From Clostridium culturomicium (GTDB taxonomy: Bacteria; Bacillota; Clostridia; Clostridiales; Clostridiaceae): a stretch of DNA of 64,000 nucleotides. A program made the position numbers and the translations under genes. The notes beneath the pieces are model-generated. The model worked only from the letters and a program-made list of their open reading frames with translations. It made no database searches and was not told the DNA's origin. Shown piece by piece: positions 55,437 through 63,792 of this stretch (its first letter is position 1; every line of letters begins with the position of its first letter). Location of the stretch: the NCBI RefSeq assembly GCF_000821305.1, contig NZ_CCXK01000017.1:1460827-1524826 (forward strand), in the 5' to 3' direction.

Positions 55437-56126
55437 TTAAAACTCCTTTAGAAATCCTTCAAGAGCCTCTAATTTTACCTTCAGTTCATTTTTTCTTGCT
55501 TTTGCATTCTCAGTATCTTCCTTTAACCCTTCATAGATTCTAGAATACTTTGCTACCTTATGCATTAAATACTCTTTATATACTGAATCCTTTTTCTTTA
55601 AAAGAATTTCACTTACTTCATTATATATTGGCTCCACAGTCTTAGGATTAGTTCCATAGCTCACCTTGAAGATTTCATAATACTTATCTTCATCAAAAAT
55701 GATCCACTCATCCTCCAGGTTCCAACCTAGCTTATACACGTATTCTCTCAAAACTTCAGGATTTTGCACTGGCTGCACAATGACATAATTCAGCTGTTTA
55801 AACACTTCTTCACTTTCTAAAAGTATATCCCTGATTAAGTTTCCACCCATGCCAGCAATTACTGCTGCCTGAACTTCACCAGGCTTAACAGTTGTTAATC
55901 CACCGCCTAATCTGCACTCTATCTTATCACTTAAATTATGATCAGCCACATTCTTTCTTGCTCTTTCTACTGGCCCTTTATTTATATCACTGGCAATAGC
56001 CTTCTTAACTCTGCCTTCCTTTAATAAATCAATAACCACATATCCATGGTCTGTCCCAACATCAACAACGCTGTCCACATCTTTAACTAAATCGCTTATT
56101 AACTTTAATCTTCTGCTTATTATCAT
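55437..56126 (-). CDS. trmK: tRNA (adenine(22)-N1)-methyltransferase
   Basis: A 229-residue SAM-dependent methyltransferase of the TrmK/YqfN family that methylates A22 of tRNA. The SAM site is VVDVGTDHGYVVIDLL, with ASDINKGPVERARKNV; VIAGMGGNLIRDIL and IVQPVQNPEVLREY are family signatures. A coiled C-terminal helix follows residue 165. AGGAG precedes the ATG. It sits in its conserved place between rpoD and a Nif3 gene. Confidence 0.93.
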   Translation of the reverse strand: MIISRRLKLISDLVKDVDSVVDVGTDHGYVVIDLLKEGRVKKAIASDINKGPVERARKNVADHNLSDKIECRLGGGLTTVKPGEVQAAVIAGMGGNLIRDILLESEEVFKQLNYVIVQPVQNPEVLREYVYKLGWNLEDEWIIFDEDKYYEIFKVSYGTNPKTVEPIYNEVSEILLKKKDSVYKEYLMHKVAKYSRIYEGLKEDTENAKARKNELKVKLEALEGFLKEF

Positions 56127-56438
56127 CTTTATCTCCTAAACTCTACTCACTTTATTTCATTAATCACTATTATTATTTACTTCTAATTATATATCATTAC
56201 CATTTTATTTAAAACATTTTAACATATAAATACTAAAGCCCTCTAAAATAAAAAATGAACCCCTTCAAATTTCCACTAAAAGAATTTAACTACTTTCTAA
56301 ACAGTAACTTTCACTATGACCAGCATATCCACATTTTCTCACTGAAACAAGTTCCTTAATTTAAAATTAATCATCCTTTTCAAAATTAAAGCTTCTCCAA
56401 GCAAGGCAAAGAGAAGCATCCATAATTCTTAATTTCAA
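56127..56438. other. Intergenic region upstream of trmK
   Basis: About 310 AT-rich bases. The only structure seen is a hairpin (56391-56417) after the PH-domain protein gene. A trmK promoter is expected here but none stood out. Confidence 0.5.
56391..56417 (-). terminator. Possible terminator after the PH-domain protein gene
   Basis: GCTTCTC and GAGAAGC pair around a 13-base loop, followed on the minus strand by TTTAATTTT. The T tract is interrupted, so strength is uncertain. Confidence 0.5.
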
Positions 56439-57326
56439 TTATACTCTATATGTTATTAAAACTAACTGTAAATATAAAAATGTTAGCGCAACCACAGCTG
56501 CTGCATAAATATAATTATATGCAGATTTCTTATCATATTTAGCACAAAATTGAGCTGCATAATATAAACAAAAGAACACTGCCATATTTAAAAGTCCATA
56601 GGTCATTTGACTAAAAGCAAACTGCTTATCTGTTCCTAGCTCTGATGCAACTCCTAATGCATCCAAAGATAAGGGAATAACATCAGGAAGCTTATTTAAA
56701 ATATAAAGAAGTATTGGTCCAAAGGTAATCCAAAGAATACTTACAGCACATACAGCTATAGGCACCATGAACTTCCAGTCCTTATACATCTTCGGAGCCG
56801 TATTATAAGTTTTCTCCCATACATCATCTGGTATATTTAAAGCCTTTAACTTCTCTTCAAAAGCCTTTGGATTTATAGGCGAAATTCCATAGTTTAAATC
56901 CTTAGTTTCAATATAAATAACCTTAGAACTGTTTGTAACGAACATTCTTGTGGTTCCCAATCCCTTTACAGCTATTCTTCCAACAGCAAATTTGTTAGAA
57001 AATAAACCTGAAAGACCAATTCCTTTAATTTTCCCTTCTTCAGTGGTATAACTTAGCACATCTTCAATAGGAATTACTACCTTTTTAAAGCCTCCTAGTG
57101 CTGTTATTCTGATTTCTTCATCTGATATGAAATATTGAACTGTCAGCCATACACCTATATTATATATAAAAAATATATTACATATTAACAAAACTAATTT
57201 AGTTAAATTCAACATTATATATGAATCAATTGCATAAATCACAAATATTCCAATCAGATTTATCCCAATACAAGATAAAATTGAAGGAATTATCTCTAAT
57301 CTCTTTCTTCCATGGAATCTTTCCAA
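56439..57326 (-). CDS. Uncharacterised membrane protein with a PH-like domain
   Basis: A 295-residue protein of unknown function. Two membrane helices lie near residues 12-33 and 38-62, then a soluble domain (about 65-165) with alternating strands (FISDEEIRITALGGFKKVV, MFVTNSSKVIYIETKD) resembling bacterial PH domains. Three further helices occur in residues 186-295. It has a TTG start (57324-57326) after AAGGAGGGG. Its promoter region is occupied by the tandem repeat array at 57342. It is not related to the polysaccharide genes as far as can be seen. Confidence 0.8.
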   Translation of the reverse strand: MERFHGRKRLEIIPSILSCIGINLIGIFVIYAIDSYIMLNLTKLVLLICNIFFIYNIGVWLTVQYFISDEEIRITALGGFKKVVIPIEDVLSYTTEEGKIKGIGLSGLFSNKFAVGRIAVKGLGTTRMFVTNSSKVIYIETKDLNYGISPINPKAFEEKLKALNIPDDVWEKTYNTAPKMYKDWKFMVPIAVCAVSILWITFGPILLYILNKLPDVIPLSLDALGVASELGTDKQFAFSQMTYGLLNMAVFFCLYYAAQFCAKYDKKSAYNYIYAAAVVALTFLYLQLVLITYRV

Positions 57327-57341
57327 AAAAATCCCCTCCTT

Positions 57342-57553
57342 AAGTGAGTATCCAAATCTTTGATTTGGTTAATACGAACTTACTCCACCGAATGTATATG
57401 AGGCGGAGTTTCCTATTCACCGTAAATCTATGATTTGGGTAGTGGAACTTACTCCTTCGAATGTATATGAGAAGGAGTTTCCTTATTAACTGCTTAATCT
57501 TAGATTTTGGTGCTCGATTTTACTCCGCTTAGTAAACCAAGTCGAAGCTTCCT
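57342..57553 (+). repeat. Dispersed paired-hairpin repeat, copy C (three tandem units)
   Basis: Three units spaced about 71 bases apart. Unit 1 has a perfect CCAAATCTTTGATTTGG and a stem ACTCCACC/GGCGGAGT. Unit 2 has AAATCTATGATTTGGG and a perfect stem ACTCCTTC/GAAGGAGT. Unit 3 is decayed. The CC/GG versus TC/GA change between units 1 and 2 keeps pairing. The element begins at CCTTAAGTGAG, the same edge as copy D. Confidence 0.8.
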
Positions 57554-57669
57554 AAAAATACATATATACATTTTATTATAATCTACCACACTTTGTCTAT
57601 TGTTTTTCCTGTTTTTCATTTTATATCCAAGGAAAAAGTATTTTGTTCTTATATTTTTCGACATAAAAT

Positions 57670-57699
57670 AAAGCCAAGAACTAAATAATTCCTGGCTTT
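57670..57699 (-). terminator. Intrinsic terminator of the dnaG-rpoD operon
   Basis: AAAGCCA and TGGCTTT with an inner GAA/TTC pairing flank an AT-rich loop, and ATTTTATG follows on the minus strand. Confidence 0.7.
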
Positions 57700-57704
57700 G
57701 TTTA

Positions 57705-58769
57705 TTAATCCAAATAATCTTTAAGTTTTTTACTTCTGCTTGGATGTCTTAATTTACGAAGAGCTTTAGCTTCTATTTGTCTAATTCTCTCTCTTGTTAC
57801 GTTGAACTCTTTACCAACTTCTTCAAGAGTTCTTGCTCTTCCATCATCAAGTCCAAATCTTAATCTTAAAACCTTCTCTTCTCTTGGAGTAAGTGTTCTA
57901 AGCTGGCTAATCAGCTGCTCTTTTAACATTGTGAAGGCTGCTGCTTCAGCTGGAGCTAAAGCGTCATCATCTGGTATGAAGTCTCCAAGATGTGAATCTT
58001 CCTCTTCTCCAATTGGTGTTTCTAAAGATACTGGCTCTTGAGCAATCTTCATGATTTCTCTAACCTTATCAACACTCATATCCATTTCTTTTGCAATTTC
58101 TTCTGGAAGTGGTTCTCTTCCTAACTCTTGAAGTAATTGTCTAGAAACTCTAATTAATTTATTTATAGTTTCAACCATGTGAACTGGAATTCTAATTGTT
58201 CTGGCTTGGTCGGCTATAGCTCTTGTAATCGCCTGTCTTATCCACCATGTTGCATAAGTACTAAATTTAAACCCCTTACTATAGTCAAACTTTTCAACTG
58301 CTTTTATAAGTCCAAGGTTACCTTCTTGGATAAGGTCTAGGAATAACATTCCTCTTCCAACATATCTCTTTGCTATACTAACAACAAGTCTTAGGTTTGC
58401 TTCAGCAAGTTTCTTCTTTGCATACTCATCTCCATTTTCGATAAGCTTTGCAAGTCTCATTTCTTCATCTGCTGATAAAAGAGGTACCTTTCCTATTTCT
58501 TTAAGATACATTCTTACTGGGTCATCTATTGCAATCCCTTCTGGTATGGAGATATCAAGTTCTAATTCCTCTTCTTCTTCCTCTTGAGGGTCACCTATAA
58601 CGTCTATTCCCATAGACTCTAATACTTCGTAGATTTTTTCTATTTGTTCAGGACTTAGTTCTATCCCTTCAACTTCTTCCATTAACTCTTTATAAGTTAA
58701 ACTTCCTTTTTTCTTACCTTTTTCAATAAGCTTCTTTACTAATGTTACTTTTCCTACTTTATCTTTCAT
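57705..58769 (-). CDS. rpoD: Primary RNA polymerase sigma factor (sigma-70/SigA)
   Basis: A 354-residue housekeeping sigma factor. Region 1.1 is short and acidic (EEEEEELELDIS). Region 2 has RMYLKEIGKVPLLS, RLVVSIAKRYVGRGMLFLDLIQEGNLGLIKAVEKFDY and YATWWIRQAITRAIADQ for -10 recognition. Region 4.2 ends VTRERIRQIEAKALRKLRHP for -35 recognition. It lies downstream of dnaG as in the classical macromolecular synthesis operon. Its presence supports the TTGACA/TATAAT promoter calls in this window. Confidence 0.98.
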   Translation of the reverse strand: MKDKVGKVTLVKKLIEKGKKKGSLTYKELMEEVEGIELSPEQIEKIYEVLESMGIDVIGDPQEEEEEELELDISIPEGIAIDDPVRMYLKEIGKVPLLSADEEMRLAKLIENGDEYAKKKLAEANLRLVVSIAKRYVGRGMLFLDLIQEGNLGLIKAVEKFDYSKGFKFSTYATWWIRQAITRAIADQARTIRIPVHMVETINKLIRVSRQLLQELGREPLPEEIAKEMDMSVDKVREIMKIAQEPVSLETPIGEEEDSHLGDFIPDDDALAPAEAAAFTMLKEQLISQLRTLTPREEKVLRLRFGLDDGRARTLEEVGKEFNVTRERIRQIEAKALRKLRHPSRSKKLKDYLD

Positions 58770-58791
58770 CCCTCTACCTCCTTTCAGTTTC

Positions 58792-60567
58792 TTACAGTTT
58801 TGCTATTTCCTTTTGTATATCCATAAGTTCTTTAGCTAATGCTAAAGTTTCTTCTACCAAACCTTTAGATTCACATTTTTTGATTTCATTCATAACTTTC
58901 CGCTTTGACTCCTCTAACTTGTATTTTTTAATCTTACCTATACAGTCACTTACCATTTTATCAAGGTCGGACTTATCTATATTAATTTTACTTCCTTGAA
59001 TATTAACCCATTCTTTTGTAAAATCACTATCTTGTATAGTTTTCATTTCAATAATTTTCATAAGTTCTTCTTCAGCTATTCCTTGATTTTCAACAATAGT
59101 GTCAAAAATCATTGCATGTGAATTTAAGCTAAAATCTTTTGAGTTTACACTATTTAAAATCTTATCTCTAAGCTCTTTGTTTAAACTCAATTTTAATATA
59201 GTTCTACCGGCTTTAATGTATCCGGGCTCTAAATATAATTTTTGCCCAAATTTTTCATTAATATTATGATTTTCGCTATTTTTTAAAGAATTTGAACGAT
59301 TTTCGCCCATAGTTCTTAAAATTGCCTCTTCATTCACTCCACTTCTTTCTGAAACCTGCTTAATATATACAGCTCTTTCAAGTGAATCTAGCTCTTTAAG
59401 TATAGGGCATACTATTTTCAAGTATTTCACAATCATTTCTTTTCTTCGAAAATCAATACCTATTTCGGCTGCCTTAAGTCTAAAATCAATAAGCCCTAAA
59501 GCATCATCTACAAGTCTTAAAAAAGCTTCTCTTCCATTTACCCTTATATACTCATCAGGGTCTTTTCCTTTTGGGATTTGAAGAATCTTTATTTCAAAAC
59601 CTGCCTTTAGAAGTATATCCATTCCTCTTGCAGTAGCTTTTTGTCCTGCGGCGTCGGAGTCAAAGGATACAATTACCGTATCCACATATCTTCTTAAAAG
59701 TTTACACTGGCCTTCAGTTAATGCTGTACCTAGTGTTGCCACTACATTAGTAACGCCTTGCTGAGCTAGTGATATTACATCCATATAACCTTCAACCATA
59801 ATGATAGTTCTACTGAAATTATTCTTAATAGCTAAGTTTAATCCATAGAGATTGGTTCCCTTATGGAAAATTGGTGTTTCTGGTGAGTTTAGGTATTTTG
59901 GCTTTGAATCATCAAGAACTCTTCCACCGAAGCCTATTACCCTTCCAGTAACATCAAACACGGGAAAAATGACTCTGTTTCTAAATCTATCGTAAATATT
60001 CCCTTTGTCGTTTTTTGTTGTCAAACCTAATTCTAAAATTTCATCTTCTTTAAATCCTATCTTTTTCAAGTAGTTTCTAGTGCCATGCCAATCATTTAAA
60101 GCAAAACCAAGGCCGAATTTTTTAATTGTTTCATCACTTATTCCTCTACGCTTTAAATAATCATATGGTTCTTTATTTTTCTTTAGGTTTGTATAAAAGA
60201 ATCTACCTGCTTGAATATTCAAATCATACATTCTTTTATATTTTTCTTGAGTCTGAGAATTCTTTTTACTATATTCCTCATCCTCTAATTCAATGCCAAC
60301 TCTTCTTCCTAAAAACTTTACAGCTTCCGGAAATGAGAAGTTTTTAGTCTTCATAACGAAACTTATGACATTTCCTGCTTCACCACATCCAAAGCATTTA
60401 TATATCTGCTTTTCACTTGATACGGTAAAAGAGGGAGTCTTTTCATTATGAAATGGACATCTTCCCGAATAATTTTTACCTGTTTTTTTCAAGGATACAG
60501 TTTCCGAAACAATGTCCACTATATTATTTTCTTCCTTAATCCTTTGTATAATTTCTTCTGAAAACAT
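58792..60567 (-). CDS. dnaG: DNA primase
   Basis: A 591-residue primase. The N-terminal CHC2 zinc finger has GRCPFHNEKTPSFTVS and YKCFGCGEAGN. The Toprim domain carries VEGYMDV and SFDSDAAGQKATARG with the metal acidic residues. The C-terminal helicase-interaction region is less conserved. The start at 60567 (MFSEEIIQRIKEENN) follows GGTGGGATACA; the frame from 60588 adds seven residues. It synthesises RNA primers at the replication fork with the DnaB helicase. Confidence 0.97.
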   Translation of the reverse strand: MFSEEIIQRIKEENNIVDIVSETVSLKKTGKNYSGRCPFHNEKTPSFTVSSEKQIYKCFGCGEAGNVISFVMKTKNFSFPEAVKFLGRRVGIELEDEEYSKKNSQTQEKYKRMYDLNIQAGRFFYTNLKKNKEPYDYLKRRGISDETIKKFGLGFALNDWHGTRNYLKKIGFKEDEILELGLTTKNDKGNIYDRFRNRVIFPVFDVTGRVIGFGGRVLDDSKPKYLNSPETPIFHKGTNLYGLNLAIKNNFSRTIIMVEGYMDVISLAQQGVTNVVATLGTALTEGQCKLLRRYVDTVIVSFDSDAAGQKATARGMDILLKAGFEIKILQIPKGKDPDEYIRVNGREAFLRLVDDALGLIDFRLKAAEIGIDFRRKEMIVKYLKIVCPILKELDSLERAVYIKQVSERSGVNEEAILRTMGENRSNSLKNSENHNINEKFGQKLYLEPGYIKAGRTILKLSLNKELRDKILNSVNSKDFSLNSHAMIFDTIVENQGIAEEELMKIIEMKTIQDSDFTKEWVNIQGSKINIDKSDLDKMVSDCIGKIKKYKLEESKRKVMNEIKKCESKGLVEETLALAKELMDIQKEIAKL

Positions 60568-61003
60568 TGTATCCCACCTTACGAGCAAGTGCTTTCTTTA
60601 AGTTTCATTCTTGATGTCAATTTCAATAATTCTTGAAATTTCTTCTTAATTTTCATCAAGGTTTTTAAATTTACATGCACCTTTCTACAAACTTAATCAA
60701 TTCCCAGCACTTATAATTCGACATATATTTCGTATTTCCTTCTAATTTTCAAAAAATTTTTTTATTAATATATTGTTAACTATTCTTTCTATAATTATTT
60801 GAAGTATGCTTTTTAGTAAACTCCTCCTCAAAAACGGTACAAGAAGTATTCTCCTGAGCAAGTTCAATATCTAAATCAAAGATACATACTGTGAAAATTC
60901 TGCTTGCCAAATCAAAGATTTGAATGCTTACAGGGAAACTCCTTCTCACGAACAGTCGAAGGAGTAAGTTCGCCTTAGCCAAATCAAAGATTTGGAGGCT
61001 TAC
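60568..61003. other. Intergenic region between dnaG and dgt
   Basis: About 435 bases. The dgt-proximal half is repeat copy D. The dnaG-proximal half is AT-rich and should carry the dnaG-rpoD promoter, but none of the candidates I saw has both boxes at good spacing. A 68-codon frame through the repeat is not considered a gene. Confidence 0.6.
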
Positions 61004-61009
61004 TTAAGG
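60817..61009 (-). repeat. Dispersed paired-hairpin repeat, copy D
   Basis: Read on the minus strand from CCTTAAGTAAG: a perfect CCAAATCTTTGATTTGG, a perfect stem ACTCCTTC/GAAGGAGT, a second AAATCTTTGATTTGG, then a segment shared with copy B (AGCAGAATTTTCAC, ATCTTTGATTTAGATAT) and a decayed ACTTGCTC...GGAGTTT. Its edge overlaps the dgt stop codon (61004-61006), so insertion or expansion reached exactly to the gene end. Confidence 0.8.
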
Positions 61010-62017
61010 AATAAAAATATCTTTGAAAATACTTATACAATATTCATCACTCATTCCGCTTAAGTAATCTGCCACTCCTTGATGTTTTCCTTCATTTATA
61101 GATATATTTCTATAAAACTCTGGAAGCTTATCTTGGTGATTGTAAAAATACTTAAATAACTGTTCTAATATAAATTTTGCTTTATCTCTTTCATTTCTGA
61201 GAAGTTTACCATTATAAACCTCTTTAAACATAAAATTTCTAAGTTCTTTAAAACTTTCATCTATCTTTTTCGATAAGCCAACTTGAAGCTTTCCTTCTTC
61301 AATATTGGAGTTGGTCTGCTTTATACAATCCCTAACAAGGGTATCAATCCTTCTTCCATGAGTATCTCCTAAAACCTCCAATATATTCCTAGGTATGTCC
61401 TCCATAAAAAGTATCTTAGCTCTTAAAGAATCATCAATATCATGATTAACATAAGCTATCTTATCACTGTATTTAACTACTTGTCCTTCCAAAGTGTGTG
61501 ACTTTTGTTCAGTGGACGAAAAACCACTATGAAATAATATGCCATCCAAAACTTCCTTCGATAAGTTTAGGCCTGTACCATTATTTTCAAGTTTGGTTAA
61601 CACCCTTATGCTGTTCTCATTATGACTAAATCCATTAGGTAGAATTTCATTTAAAACTTCTTCACCGCTATGTGCAAAAGCAACATGTCCAATATCATGT
61701 CCTAAAGCAATAGCTTCAATTAAATCTTCATTAAGTCCTAATCCTCTTCCAATGGTTCTGCCAACTTGAGCCACTTCTAATGTATGTGTCAGCCTTGTCC
61801 TGTAATGGTCATTCCAGGTTTTAATATACACTTGAGTTTTTCGCTTCAATCTCCGAAAAGACTTACAATGTATAATTCTATCTCTGTCTACCATATAACA
61901 GGTTCGAACCTCATCCAGTTCTTCAAAGCTTTGTCGTCCCAAGGAGTCTTTAGATTTAGCGCCTGCGGGAATTATAAACTTTTCTTCTCGCTGCTCAATA
62001 ATATTTCTAACATTCAT
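61004..62017 (-). CDS. dgt: Deoxyguanosine triphosphate triphosphohydrolase-like protein
   Basis: A 337-residue HD-domain enzyme of the Dgt/YpgQ-like group that hydrolyses dNTPs to deoxynucleoside and triphosphate. Motifs are YMVDRDRIIHCKSFRRLK, RTRLTHTLEVAQ, ALGHDIGHVAFAHSGEEVLN (HD pair) and SDKIAYVNHDIDD. GGAG precedes the ATG. It is upstream of dnaG and rpoD in the usual clostridial order. Repeat copy D begins at its stop codon. Confidence 0.94.
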   Translation of the reverse strand: MNVRNIIEQREEKFIIPAGAKSKDSLGRQSFEELDEVRTCYMVDRDRIIHCKSFRRLKRKTQVYIKTWNDHYRTRLTHTLEVAQVGRTIGRGLGLNEDLIEAIALGHDIGHVAFAHSGEEVLNEILPNGFSHNENSIRVLTKLENNGTGLNLSKEVLDGILFHSGFSSTEQKSHTLEGQVVKYSDKIAYVNHDIDDSLRAKILFMEDIPRNILEVLGDTHGRRIDTLVRDCIKQTNSNIEEGKLQVGLSKKIDESFKELRNFMFKEVYNGKLLRNERDKAKFILEQLFKYFYNHQDKLPEFYRNISINEGKHQGVADYLSGMSDEYCISIFKDIFIP

Positions 62018-62458
62018 ACTCCATCACACTCCATTAATTTTAACAGAAGGCTCTTAATATATTTTTAGTATTCTATGTATTTTTATTCGCACTTTTAGAA
62101 AATATGAATACACAACATTATATACTAAACCACCCTCAAACTTCTATGGTAATTTATTCATGCTTGATATAAGACTATCTCGATCTTCTATTAATATATA
62201 TTTCTTTATTCACCCTTAATTTCCTTTTTTTAAGATTTAAATATAATATTCTTATCAAATAAGCACACTGAATTAACAAATTACAAATATTTTTAAAATT
62301 ATTGTAGAAAACTCCATAAATATTTTTCAATTCTAATTACTTCATTTTTAGCATACACATAAGATATAAGTTTATGTAAATATACATAAGTGAGAGTCTA
62401 AATCTATGAGTTACCAATTTAATTTATGATTATAAATCATTTTAAGGAGAGATGAGAA
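62018..62458. other. Divergent region between dgt and the CotS-like gene
   Basis: About 440 AT-rich bases with no gene. A sporulation-type promoter candidate for the plus-strand gene is at 62339-62366. A vegetative dgt promoter is expected but was not clear. Confidence 0.55.
62339..62366 (+). promoter_or_regulatory. Possible sigma-K-type promoter of the CotS-like gene
   Basis: AC at 62339-62340, a 17-base spacer, then CATAAGATA (62358-62366), which fits the CATANNNTA -10 of the mother-cell sigma factors. In such AT-rich DNA a chance match is possible. Confidence 0.3.
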
Positions 62459-63529
62459 ATGAGCAACCTAAATCTAGACACCTCCAATGCAGTCTTTTTA
62501 AGTCCTTCTAACATAAAAAAAAATGTATTACCTTACTATGGCCTTGAAGGTGCTAAGAACATTTTACAAGTTAAATTTAAAGATACGGATAAACAAAGAG
62601 CCGTATACCGTATTGAAACAGACCATGGTGATTACTGTTTAAAAAAAGTATACTATCCCGTTGAAGAACTTCTCTTTATTTATTCTGTAATCGAATGGCT
62701 TTACAGAAACAACATTAATGTTCCAAGAATTCTTTCAACAAAAAATCATGGAAGATATGTAACTTATAATGATATGCTTTTTATACTTACTCCATGGATA
62801 AACGGGGACAAGTGTGACTTTGACAATCTCGATCATTTAAATATGACTTCAAGAAATCTTGGACTTCTTCACCAAGTTTCTGAAGGGTTTATGCCAATTT
62901 TGGGCAGTAAAAACAAAATGGGTTTTAGTAATCTAACAGACTCTTTAAATAAACATAGACAACAACTTATCAATACCGAGGATTTAGCTAAAAAATATAA
63001 TGATTATTTTTCTAAAATATTTCTTGCAAATCTTCCAAGCTCCATGATGCTGGCAAACATATCTATCTCAGTAGTTAATACTATCAACCTAGACAACCTT
63101 TCAAGGGCTATCTGCCATAATGACTATGTTAGTAAAAATCTTATAGTTAAGGATTCTGAAATTTATGTAATAGATTTTGATAAATGCAAATATGACTATA
63201 GTGCTTTTGATATATCCTACTGCTTGAGAAGACTTTTAAGAAGAGATTCAACCTGTTGGAATACTGACCTGGCTATTAACTATCTTCAGCAATATGAACA
63301 GACTAATTCCCTAACCCTTGATGACTACAAATATATTCTTGCTTATCTGGCTTTTCCTCAAAAATTCTGGAAGCTTTCAAGGGATTATTACAATAATATT
63401 CAAAGATGTAATAAGAAATCGTTTATTTCTTTATTAAATAAAGCAATCGCTGCAGATAAAGAACAAATTGAATTCAGTGAAAAACTTCTTAAATATGTTG
63501 AGCATAAATTTGATACAAAAATAATTTAG
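62459..63529 (+). CDS. CotS-family spore coat protein (kinase-like fold)
   Basis: A 356-residue protein of the CotS/YutH/CotI family, related to aminoglycoside and choline kinases. The nucleotide site is YRIETDHGDYCLKKVYY, the catalytic loop is ICHNDYVSKNLIV (H-x-D-x4-N), and the metal motif is VIDFDKCKYD, all apparently intact. In Bacillus these proteins are in the spore coat. AAGGAGAG precedes the ATG. Kinase activity and target are unknown. Its neighbours do not define a pathway. Confidence 0.88.
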   Translation: MSNLNLDTSNAVFLSPSNIKKNVLPYYGLEGAKNILQVKFKDTDKQRAVYRIETDHGDYCLKKVYYPVEELLFIYSVIEWLYRNNINVPRILSTKNHGRYVTYNDMLFILTPWINGDKCDFDNLDHLNMTSRNLGLLHQVSEGFMPILGSKNKMGFSNLTDSLNKHRQQLINTEDLAKKYNDYFSKIFLANLPSSMMLANISISVVNTINLDNLSRAICHNDYVSKNLIVKDSEIYVIDFDKCKYDYSAFDISYCLRRLLRRDSTCWNTDLAINYLQQYEQTNSLTLDDYKYILAYLAFPQKFWKLSRDYYNNIQRCNKKSFISLLNKAIAADKEQIEFSEKLLKYVEHKFDTKII

Positions 63530-63546
63530 AATTTAAAATTATGGTG

Positions 63547-63577
63547 GAAATCCAGCTTTGCTGGATTTCTTTTTTTG
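63547..63577 (+). terminator. Intrinsic terminator after the CotS-like gene
   Basis: GAAATCCAG and CTGGATTTC pair exactly around a five-base loop, followed by seven or more T. Confidence 0.92.
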
Positions 63578-63686
63578 TTAAGTAACAACTTCTAATCAAG
63601 TTATTACTTTTATGTAATATATATGAAGTAATTTCATTTCACATTGTACATTTTTCAATACAATTGTATACATTCATCTGAATCTG

Positions 63687-63714
63687 TTGACAATTTAAAA
63701 TATGATAGTATAAT
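63687..63714 (+). promoter_or_regulatory. Sigma-A promoter of the sugar kinase gene
   Basis: TTGACA (63687-63692), a 16-base spacer and TATAAT (63709-63714), both perfect. Confidence 0.85.
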
Positions 63715-63735
63715 TCAAGTATAAGTATCAAATTA

Positions 63736-63761
63736 TGAAACCTTGTTTCACATTGTGAAAC
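63736..63761 (+). promoter_or_regulatory. Two overlapping palindromic operators
   Basis: TGAAACCTTGTTTCA (63736-63750) resembles the KdgR box of the IclR family. It overlaps a perfect 17-base palindrome GTTTCACATTGTGAAAC (63745-63761). Both lie just after the transcription start, a repressor position. Confidence 0.65.
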
Positions 63762-63792
63762 TTCTTTGAAGCATGAGGGGGTAAATTTTATC

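Larger units (their letters stand above)
57327..57704. other. Intergenic region between the PH-domain protein gene and rpoD
   Basis: About 380 bases holding the tandem repeat array (57342-57553) and the rpoD terminator (57670-57699). No gene is supported. Confidence 0.7.

Noticed and set aside
60776..60982. A 68-codon minus-strand frame between dnaG and dgt.
   Set aside because: It runs mostly through repeat copy D and has no good start site, so the repeat explains it.
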